Below are positions 55,714 through 62,734 of a DNA stretch of 64,000 nt, one piece after another (position 1 is the stretch's first letter; each line of letters begins with the position of its first letter). Below the pieces are notes generated by a model, which saw only the letters and a program-made list of their open reading frames with translations, was not told the DNA's origin and searched no databases. The stretch comes from an uncultured Pseudomonadota bacterium (GTDB taxonomy: Bacteria > Pseudomonadota > Gammaproteobacteria > Burkholderiales > Burkholderiaceae_C): NCBI GenBank assembly GCA_945952465.1, contig CAMFIB010000002.1, positions 1 to 64,000 on the forward strand, read 5' to 3'. Position numbers and translations under genes: made by a program.

Positions 55714-57059
55714 CAGTGGTTCACCGCCGCAACCAGCCGCACGGCCTTCCAGCCGCCGGCCTGCTGCTCGGCGACGATGCCGATCTCGTCGTAGGGCGCG
55801 TGCCGCAGCTTGGCGACGGCGATGGCGCGGGCCGTGTTGCCGGCGGTGGCCGGCAGCGGGTGGATCACCCACGGCAGCAGCGGCGACGCCACCGGCCCCT
55901 GCATCAGCAATGGATAGAACGCCTGCGACAGCTTCTCGTGGCGGGCGTAGGCGCCGGGCCGCGCGGTCAGGCGGTCGAGCGCGCGGCGCTGCGCCGGTGT
56001 GAAAGCGCCCGCGTGGGCCAGTTCGGCCACCGCGCCGTGGTCCCGCAGCCGCCACAGCTTGAGCCGGGCCAGCAGATCGCGGCTGGCCGACGGCGCCAGC
56101 ATTCTTGGCAGGCCGGCGTCGGGCCGGCTGCCGCCCAGCCAGCGGCGAAAGAAATCGTTGTAGAAGGCCAGTGTCTCGGCCGAGATGTCGTGCTGCGGCG
56201 AGGTCTCGCGGGTGAGCGGCGGCAGGCGGCGCCCGTCCCAGGGCGTGGGCGCGCCGGCGCTGCCGTCGGGCAGCGAGACGCCGCTCAGGAAGGACGTGTC
56301 GGCAATGCCTTGCGAATGGAACCAGTGCGCCTTGTCGCTCTTGCTGATGGCCCGCGCGAAGTTGCCGACCAGCGGCTTCAGCGCGGCCCAGTCGGCGGCC
56401 TGGCGTGGCGCGCCGCCGACCGGCGGATATTGCGTCAGCGCGAGGTAGGTGGCTTCTGCCATGGCCAGCGTGTCGGCGCTCCAGGCGTGGGTGTGGTCCG
56501 GCTTGTGGCTGTTCCAGCCGCCGCGCGCGGCCGGCGCTGTCCAGGCCAGGTTGGCGTCGCAGGCCAGTGCGGCGTCGCCGAAATCGGGCACGTCGGGCGT
56601 GCCCTGGAAAGACCACGAATCCTGGAACACGTTGAGCGCCTGGCCCAGCCGCAGCAGCAGCACGTCGGCCTTGCCCTGTCTGGCCTGGGCCAGGGTGTCG
56701 TCCAGCACCTTGCGGGCCGGTGCGCCGCCGGCCACGATGGCGCGCTGCGCGGGCGGCGCGGGCGCCCGGGTGTTGCCGGCGAAGTGGTAGAGCTGGGCCA
56801 CGCCAGCGGCGTCGGCGTGTTTGCCGAGGCAGGCGTACTCCAGAACCAGCTCCACGCTGTCCATGGTGCCGGCATCGACGCGCTGGTTGCCGGTGGCGAT
56901 CACCTCGGCCTGCAGGTCGCTGAAGCCGGCCTTCAGCGCCAGCCAGCGGGTGAGGCCAAAGTGCACGTCGGCCTCGAAGGCGTGGGCGCAGGCGCCGCCC
57001 ATCAACAGCGCCACGCCGAGCAACCTGGTGAACAGATGAAGTCTTGGCGTCATGGCCAT
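55713..57059 (-). CDS. Secreted DUF6765/phospholipase C-fold-like protein
   Basis: 448 aa. Signal peptide (ending CAHA). Mature N-terminus DVHFGLTRWLALKAGFS, then TGNQRVD, QLYHFAGN and LGQALNVFQDSWSFQG, which follow the helical order of zinc-dependent phospholipase C/S1 nuclease and DUF6765 proteins (LGxALHxxQDxxSHxG). Two ligand positions are Asn and Phe instead of His, so metal binding may be weakened. HKPDHTHAW and DKAHWFHSQG offer other His. Translationally coupled to the 12-TM gene. Confidence 0.65.
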   Translation of the reverse strand: MAMTPRLHLFTRLLGVALLMGGACAHAFEADVHFGLTRWLALKAGFSDLQAEVIATGNQRVDAGTMDSVELVLEYACLGKHADAAGVAQLYHFAGNTRAPAPPAQRAIVAGGAPARKVLDDTLAQARQGKADVLLLRLGQALNVFQDSWSFQGTPDVPDFGDAALACDANLAWTAPAARGGWNSHKPDHTHAWSADTLAMAEATYLALTQYPPVGGAPRQAADWAALKPLVGNFARAISKSDKAHWFHSQGIADTSFLSGVSLPDGSAGAPTPWDGRRLPPLTRETSPQHDISAETLAFYNDFFRRWLGGSRPDAGLPRMLAPSASRDLLARLKLWRLRDHGAVAELAHAGAFTPAQRRALDRLTARPGAYARHEKLSQAFYPLLMQGPVASPLLPWVIHPLPATAGNTARAIAVAKLRHAPYDEIGIVAEQQAGGWKAVRLVAAVNH

Positions 57060-57121
57060 GTCGTGAGGAGTCTGGCGGCCATTGTGCAGCGGCAACGGGC
57101 GCGTTGGCGGGTGCCGACCCC

Positions 57122-58729
57122 TCAGTTCAAGGGCCAGACACCGTTGCTGAACTTCAACACGATGAGGCCGTTGTCCTGGCACATGGTGGTCAGCAGGCCC
57201 CGGGCCTTGTCGAAATGCACGGACGATGCGCACCAGTCCGGCCCGCCCTGCCGCCACTGGCCCGAGCTGACGTGGTCGGAGCCGGTGGGTGGCAGCGTGG
57301 TGCCGGCCGGGTTGAAGTAGGCGATCTCGCGCGGCTGGGCCGGGTTGCGGATGTCGAACACCCGGATGCCGGAGTTGAAGTAGGAACACGCCATCGCGGT
57401 GGCGTTCTCTGTGTCGTCGACCGAGCAGTAGTGGCTGCCATAGGTGAAGATGCCGATGCCGGCCAGATCGGGCAGCACCGCGTCGCAGTTCCTGGGGTCG
57501 TGCGTTTCCAGCCCGAGCTTGGAGACCAGCACGGGCTTCTTTTCGTCGCTGATGTCGTAGATGCGTGCCATGGGAAACGGCGCCATTCCGGCGAGGCAGG
57601 CCGCCTTGACGGACGCCGGGTCCGACACGCCGCCGGAACCACCCTCGTCCACCATGACCAGATGGGGCTTGCCGTTGATCTTGGTGACGATGGTGTGTTG
57701 CGCCAGGCTGCCGTCCTTGAATGTGACGGAGCTGATCACCTTCATCGCCGCGCCTGGCTTGCGCTGCTGCACCTCGGAGGTGTCGAGGATGATGAAGCCG
57801 TTGGTCGCCGGCACCAGCGGGTTCGCCACATCGGCCGCGGTGGGCGTGGCAACGGCCGTGACGTAGGCGCGGTTGCCGTCGGCGCTCACCGACAGCCCGT
57901 GCGGCCCTCGGCCGATCGGGGAATTGGCCAGCATGTCGAAGCTGGCGATCAGGCGCGGCCGCGTCGGGTTGGTGACGTCGATCGCGTGGTAGGCGACGTT
58001 GGTCAGATCACCGACGTAGTAGGTCAGCCCGTCCGGCGAAATGGCCCCTTCATGACCGCGTATCGGTTTCGCCAGCGGCAGCAGGCCGGTGGTGGTGAAC
58101 GACAGCGGTGTGGAGCTCAGCAGCTGCGGAAAGCGGCAGTCGGCCGACAGGTCGTAGATGTCGATTTCCGGTCCGCCCTCTCCCATCACGCCGCCGGCGT
58201 CGGCGAACAGCATCTGGCGGCCGGCGTGCACCCGCAGCGACTCCCAGGGGTTCAGCATGGCCGCGGTGGTGAGCGACAGCGTGCGCACCGGCCGGGCGGG
58301 GTCGGTGATGTCGATCACCGGCACGCCGGGTGTCTGCCGGTTGGGCCGCACTGAACCGGTCGAGTGGTAGGCGCAGGTGGTGCCGCTGAAATGGCGAAAC
58401 ACCGCGCCCGACCAGTTGCCGCCCTCGCCGGCGAATTGGCCGACCCGTTCCAGGTTGCAGCTGAAGCCCTGGAAGCCGGTGGCCCGCAGCGCTGCCGGCA
58501 CCTGGCCCTGCAGTGCGCTTTCCGGCACGCTGCCGGCTGCGCACGGGCCGGCTTTCAATGCGTATGCGGCCACGGCGGCGGCGCCCGCTGGCGTGCTGGC
58601 GGCGGTTGTTGCCGTGCTTTTGCCGGAACCGCCCAGCGTGAGGCCGCCGCCACCACCGCCGCCGCAGGCCGCGAGCAGCGCCAGAAAGCTGGAAACGGCG
58701 GGGAGGAGCAGGCGGGCAGGTGTCTTCAT
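57122..58729 (-). CDS. LVIVD-repeat beta-propeller lipoprotein
   Basis: 535 aa. Lipobox with Cys22 (LLAAC) followed by poly-Gly. Repeats of the form VIDITDPARPVRTL, IDVTNPTRPRLIASF, IYDISDEKKPVLVSKL and VFDIRNPAQPREIAYF identify the LVIVD propeller, and GPHGLSVSADGNRAYV and HDPRNCDAV provide blade loops. Outer-membrane or surface-anchored, binding partner unknown. Lies between the HK gene and the phospholipase C-fold gene on the same strand. Confidence 0.8.
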   Translation of the reverse strand: MKTPARLLLPAVSSFLALLAACGGGGGGGLTLGGSGKSTATTAASTPAGAAAVAAYALKAGPCAAGSVPESALQGQVPAALRATGFQGFSCNLERVGQFAGEGGNWSGAVFRHFSGTTCAYHSTGSVRPNRQTPGVPVIDITDPARPVRTLSLTTAAMLNPWESLRVHAGRQMLFADAGGVMGEGGPEIDIYDLSADCRFPQLLSSTPLSFTTTGLLPLAKPIRGHEGAISPDGLTYYVGDLTNVAYHAIDVTNPTRPRLIASFDMLANSPIGRGPHGLSVSADGNRAYVTAVATPTAADVANPLVPATNGFIILDTSEVQQRKPGAAMKVISSVTFKDGSLAQHTIVTKINGKPHLVMVDEGGSGGVSDPASVKAACLAGMAPFPMARIYDISDEKKPVLVSKLGLETHDPRNCDAVLPDLAGIGIFTYGSHYCSVDDTENATAMACSYFNSGIRVFDIRNPAQPREIAYFNPAGTTLPPTGSDHVSSGQWRQGGPDWCASSVHFDKARGLLTTMCQDNGLIVLKFSNGVWPLN

Positions 58730-58769
58730 GGCCCACCGGAATCGGCCTGAACCGCCCGAAATTGAGGAA

Positions 58770-60023
58770 TTATTTGGCGCTGGCGTCGGTTGGCCACTCC
58801 AGCGTGGCCATCAGCCCGCCCTCGGGCCGGTTGGCCAGGGTGAGCCGTCCGCCGTGGCGTTGTGCCAGTTCGCGGGCGATGTACAGGCCCAGGCCGGCGC
58901 CGCCGCTGTGCCGGCTGCGTGAGGCGTCGAGCCGGTGAAAAGGCTCGAACACCGCCGCCAGGTCGGCGGGCGGAATGCCGGGGCCGTCGTCGTTCACGGT
59001 CAGCACCAGCGTGCCGTTGCCGGGTTGCAGCGCGATGCGGGCGCCGCCGCCGTAGCGCAGGGCGTTCTGCACCAGGTTGTCGAGCGCGCGCCGCAGCGAC
59101 TGGGGCGCCAGCGTGGCCACGAGCGGCGGGCCCTCGAAGGTGACGGGGCGGCCCTGTTCGGCCAGGTCGTCGGCCAGCGCCGACACCAGCGCCTGCACGT
59201 CGACCGGCTGGCGCGGCTCGGTCTGGTCGAGGTCTCGGAACACCTGCAGCGCGGTGTCGATCAGCGCGTCCATGTCGTGCACGTCGGCGATGCAGCGGCG
59301 CGCGGGCTCGCTGCCGCCTTCGGCCAGTTGTTCCAGCCGCAGCCGCATGCGGGTGAGCGGCGTGCGCAGGTCGTGCGAGATCGCGGCCATCATCAGCCCG
59401 CGTGCCCGGAACTGGGTCTGCAACTGGGTGGCCATGGTGTTGAAGACGCGGGCGGTTTCGCGCACTTCGACGGTGCCGAGCGTGTCGTCCAGCACCGGCA
59501 GGGGCGCCTGCCGCGCCAGGCCGGCGCCCAGCGTGCCGGCCGCGCCGGCCAGCCGCTGCATGGGCCGCGCCAGCCAGGCCGCGCCGAACCAGGCGGCCAG
59601 CCCGATCAGCAGCGCCCGCACGCCGTAGTCCAGCAGCAGCGACGCCCAGGGCAGGGCGCCGCCGAACCCGGCCGGGGCGGTGGCCATGGGGCGCGGTGGT
59701 GGCGTGGCGTCGGGCCCCGGCGTGGGCATAGGCATCGGCATGGGGCCGGCCCGCTCGGGCGGCGGGCCTCGGTGGCCGGGCGGGCCGCCGGGGCCGTGGG
59801 CGTTGCCGGGCGGGGGTGGCATGGGCATGGGCCGTGCGCCGGGCAGCGGGGCTGGGGGCACCTGGGGCACGCCGGGTGTGGGCGGCAGCGACCCGAAGGT
59901 GGGCGTGACGCCGCCGCGCCAGCCGGTGACCACGCCGTAGGCGACGAAGTGGCTGGCCACCAGCGCCACCCACATCAGCAGGAAGAGCCGGCGGAACAGC
60001 GTGTCGCGCCACCAGCGCGTCAT
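58770..60023 (-). CDS. Sensor histidine kinase with Met/Pro/His-rich periplasmic loop
   Basis: 417 aa. TM1 at ~12-32 and TM2 at ~125-148 enclose a loop of ~90 residues that is almost only Pro, Gly, Met, Ala and His, with PMPMPP, PMPMPMP and three His. HAMP-like segment, then H-box AAISHDLRTPLTR (His217), N-box LVQNALRYGG, G1 DDGPGIPP, G2 GGAGLGLYIARELAQRHGG. Overlaps its response regulator by 4 bases. The loop suggests soft-metal sensing by Met clusters (inference). No folded sensor domain is present. Confidence 0.9.
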   Translation of the reverse strand: MTRWWRDTLFRRLFLLMWVALVASHFVAYGVVTGWRGGVTPTFGSLPPTPGVPQVPPAPLPGARPMPMPPPPGNAHGPGGPPGHRGPPPERAGPMPMPMPTPGPDATPPPRPMATAPAGFGGALPWASLLLDYGVRALLIGLAAWFGAAWLARPMQRLAGAAGTLGAGLARQAPLPVLDDTLGTVEVRETARVFNTMATQLQTQFRARGLMMAAISHDLRTPLTRMRLRLEQLAEGGSEPARRCIADVHDMDALIDTALQVFRDLDQTEPRQPVDVQALVSALADDLAEQGRPVTFEGPPLVATLAPQSLRRALDNLVQNALRYGGGARIALQPGNGTLVLTVNDDGPGIPPADLAAVFEPFHRLDASRSRHSGGAGLGLYIARELAQRHGGRLTLANRPEGGLMATLEWPTDASAK

Positions 60024-60739
60024 GGCGCCGGCTCGACGGTGGCGTCGAACAGATAGCCCTCGCCGCGCAGCGTGCGGATGAGCCTGGGGTCGCGCGGCGT
60101 GTCGCCGAGCTTGTGGCGCAGCCGTGAGACGGCGAGGTCGATGCTGCGGTCGTTCACGTCCACGCCGGGCGCGCGGGTGAGGTCGATGATCTGGTCGCGC
60201 GTCAGCGGCCGTCCGGGCCGCTCGACGAAGGCGGTGAGCAGCCGGTACTCGGCCGCCGACAGCGACACCGCCACGCCCTGCGCCGACAGGAGCTGGCGCC
60301 GCATGCGGTCGAAGATCCAGTCGCCGAAGCGCACCCGCTGGCCCTCTTCGGGTCCGGCCGGCTGCGCCTCGCGCCCGCGCTGGCTGCGCCGCACGGCGGC
60401 GTGGATGCGGGCCACCAGCTCGCGCGGCTCGAAGGGTTTGCCGAGGTAGTCGTCGGCGCCGAGTTCCAGGCCGACGACGCGGCTCATCGGGTCGCCCTGG
60501 GCGGTGAGCATGATGATGGCGGCGTCGCTGGTCTTCTGCGCCCACTGGCACAGCACGAGGCCGCTTTCGTCGGGCAGCATCAAATCGAGCACCACCACGT
60601 CGAAGCGCTCGGCGGCCATGGCGGCGCGCATGGCCCGGCCGTCGGCGGCCACGCGCACGTCCATCGCGAAACCCTGCAGGTAGTCGCAGACGTCTTCGCG
60701 GATGTCGGGGTCGTCGTCGACGACGAGGCAGCGGATCAT
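60020..60739 (-). CDS. OmpR-family response regulator
   Basis: 239 aa. Receiver with phospho-acceptor Asp52 (VVVLDLMLPDESG) and Lys101 (GADDYLGKPFEPREL), then a winged-helix DNA-binding domain (FDRMRRQLLSAQGVAVSLSA, VDVNDRSIDLAVSRLR, IRTLRGEGYLF). Partner of the sensor kinase at 58770. Its targets probably include the surrounding exported genes. Confidence 0.93.
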   Translation of the reverse strand: MIRCLVVDDDPDIREDVCDYLQGFAMDVRVAADGRAMRAAMAAERFDVVVLDLMLPDESGLVLCQWAQKTSDAAIIMLTAQGDPMSRVVGLELGADDYLGKPFEPRELVARIHAAVRRSQRGREAQPAGPEEGQRVRFGDWIFDRMRRQLLSAQGVAVSLSAAEYRLLTAFVERPGRPLTRDQIIDLTRAPGVDVNDRSIDLAVSRLRHKLGDTPRDPRLIRTLRGEGYLFDATVEPAP

Positions 60740-60831
60740 CGGGGTTGCGTCGGTGGCGGGGGCAACGGCGTCATGGGCGCCGGCCAAGATACCACGGGCC
60801 TCGCCGCACGCGGTGAACGGCTGCACCGTCG

Positions 60832-61779
60832 TCACCCCGCCACGCCCACCACCAGGGTGGCCACGTAGCCGCCGGACAGGTCGCCCGACACGCTGGCGAG
60901 CTGGGTCTGGTAGCCGTCGCTGAACACATTGTCCGACGCGAAGCTGATGCGCGCGAAGTTGGTCTTGCTGGTGGCGTAGCCGGTGGCGTTGTTGTAGACC
61001 TCGTTGCAGATGTCGATGGGCAGCGCGATCTGCGAGGTCTTGAGCTTGTTGCTGTACGAGGTGGCGGTGGTGGTGCTGCGGTAGACCTCGAAGTGCAGGT
61101 GCGGCATGCGGCCCGAATAGCAGCCGGGGAAGATGGTGGTGAAGGTGGCCTTGCCGCCGCTGTCGGTGGCCTGCACGCCGCGCAGGTAGTTCTGGTTGGT
61201 CACGCCGGAGGAGTACAGCGAGTAGTTGCCGTCGCGGTCGCAGTGCCACAGGTAGATGGCGTAGCCCGACAGGTCGGCGCAGGCGCTGCCGGTGTTCACC
61301 AGCCGCAGCGTGAGCGTCAGCGGCACGCCGGCGGCGGTGCCGCTGAAGCCGGCGAAGCTGGAGCGGATGTCCTGCCGCACCACGCCGCTCTGCACCAGCA
61401 CGTTGGACACGCTGGAGTTGCTGGCGTTGGAGCCGTCGCCGGGATAGGGACCGGCGGTTTCTTCGGGAATGACGGTGCAGCTCGACACGCTGGTCGAACT
61501 GCTGCTGCCGGACGAGATGGATGTGGACGTTGACGTCGCATTGCTCGTCGTGCTGCTGGCCGTGGACGATGTGGCCGTGGCGCTGTCGCCGCCGCCGCCG
61601 CAGCCGGGAAATCCCAGCGCGCTGGCCCCGGCGCCGGCCAGCCACAGCATGGCGCGGCGGCGGGCGAACAGGGTGGCGAGATCGTGCTGCAGGCCGTGTG
61701 GATGGGGGTGAGAGTGGGAATGGGAATCCGCGTGGGGCGGTTCGCCGGCAACGGCCGGGGTGTTCGGGTGCGGGTTCAT
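60832..61779 (-). CDS. Tat-exported intradiol-dioxygenase-like lipoprotein with His-rich N-terminus
   Basis: 315 aa. Residues 16-32 contain seven His (HADSHSHSHPHPHGLQH). RRRAMLWLAGAGASALGFPG then Cys60 forms a Tat-lipobox, followed by a Ser/Thr-rich linker (66-101). The catalytic domain keeps all four intradiol iron ligands: Tyr186 (GNYS), Tyr221 (PGCY), His227 and His229 (HLH). Unlike cytoplasmic catechol dioxygenases it would be exported, so its substrate may be extracytoplasmic. First gene of the minus-strand run. Confidence 0.85.
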   Translation of the reverse strand: MNPHPNTPAVAGEPPHADSHSHSHPHPHGLQHDLATLFARRRAMLWLAGAGASALGFPGCGGGGDSATATSSTASSTTSNATSTSTSISSGSSSSTSVSSCTVIPEETAGPYPGDGSNASNSSVSNVLVQSGVVRQDIRSSFAGFSGTAAGVPLTLTLRLVNTGSACADLSGYAIYLWHCDRDGNYSLYSSGVTNQNYLRGVQATDSGGKATFTTIFPGCYSGRMPHLHFEVYRSTTTATSYSNKLKTSQIALPIDICNEVYNNATGYATSKTNFARISFASDNVFSDGYQTQLASVSGDLSGGYVATLVVGVAG

Positions 61780-61921
61780 GGCGGTGTCCGTGGGGCAGTG
61801 GGAGGTGGCCGCATTGAAAAGGCCACGCGTGTCTGGCGTTTGCCCGGTTTGTGTCGGCGCCGATACACAGCCGCCGTGGCCAGCCTGACGCGCCCGCGTC
61901 GCGCCGGAGATATTTTCACAG

Positions 61922-61931
61922 AGCAATTGCT
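61922..61931. promoter_or_regulatory. Palindrome between dioxygenase-like gene and TetR gene
   Basis: AGCAATTGCT is a perfect 10-bp palindrome 36 bases ahead of the TetR ATG, in the 188-base divergent gap. A candidate operator for the TetR protein; no clear -35/-10 pair is visible. Confidence 0.35.
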
Positions 61932-61967
61932 TGCTGAAATTGGATGGCGCTGTTAGGCTGGCGGCCC

Positions 61968-62669
61968 ATGACTGCGCGCAAGCTTTCTCCCGCTGCCGGT
62001 GGCGCCGTGGTGGCGCCGCGCCCGCGCGGCCGCCCGCGCAAGACGGCCGACGAGCTGGCCGACGGCAACCGCCGCCGCGAGCTGGTGGCCGCCGCCGGCC
62101 GGCTGTTCCGCCAGCAGGGCTTCGACGCCACCAGCACCCGCGACATCGCCGCCGCCACCGGCATGCGCAGCGGCTCGCCGTTCTACCACTTCGACAGCAA
62201 GCAGGCGCTGCTCGGCGCGGTGATGGCCGAGGGCATGGCCGCCGCCATCGCGCGCCAGGAGCAGGCGCTGCGCGAGGCCGGCTGCGATCTGATTGTGCTC
62301 CTGAAAAAAGAGCATGAAATGCCCAATCCACGCCGACTTCTGGCCATTTTGGTTCGAAATCACTTCGACGTGCTGCTCGGGCCGGGGAGCGACTTCATTC
62401 CGGTCATGCTGTACGAATGGCGCTCGCTCACCGACGCGCAGCGGGCCGACCTGGCGCGGCTGCAGCGCGACTACGAAGCGCCGTGGGTGCCGGTGCTGGC
62501 CGCGCTGCAGCGTGCCGGCCAACTGCGGGGCGACGTGAAGCTGGCGCGGTTGATGATCTTCGGCGCGCTGAACTGGTCGGTGCAGTGGTACGACCCGGCG
62601 CAGGGCGCCTCGCTCGCCGACCTGGCCGACGCCGCGCTGGCGCTGTTCGTGGCGCCGGACGCCGCGTGA
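61968..62669 (+). CDS. TetR family regulator
   Basis: 233 aa. N-terminal basic region (RPRGRPRKTADE), HTH STRDIAAATGMRSGSPFYHF, then a C-terminal ligand domain with HFDVLLGPGSDFIPVMLYEWR. Residues ~110-128 are encoded by a copy of the dispersed repeat, noticeably lower in GC. Ahead of the acyl-CoA carboxylase gene and likely its regulator. Start at 61968; an ATG 8 codons earlier is possible. Confidence 0.83.
   Translation: MTARKLSPAAGGAVVAPRPRGRPRKTADELADGNRRRELVAAAGRLFRQQGFDATSTRDIAAATGMRSGSPFYHFDSKQALLGAVMAEGMAAAIARQEQALREAGCDLIVLLKKEHEMPNPRRLLAILVRNHFDVLLGPGSDFIPVMLYEWRSLTDAQRADLARLQRDYEAPWVPVLAALQRAGQLRGDVKLARLMIFGALNWSVQWYDPAQGASLADLADAALALFVAPDAA
62295..62352 (+). repeat. Dispersed repeat copy (family 1) inside the TetR gene
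   Basis: Contains GTGCTCCTGAAAAAAGAGC, then CGCCGACTTCTGGCCATTTT. It matches the order GCTCCTGAAtttgTAGC ... GCTGACTTGTGGCCGATTT seen in the intergenic copies and is read in frame. Confidence 0.55.
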
Positions 62670-62734
62670 GACGGCCGCGCATGAACCCCTCGCATCGCCT
62701 GCGGCCGCGCGCCATGCGCCCAGGAGGCTGAGCC

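Noticed and set aside
60740-60831. Separate strong promoter for the two-component genes
   Set aside because: A TATCTT-like -10 exists on the minus strand but without a convincing -35, so I leave the run as a probable single transcript.
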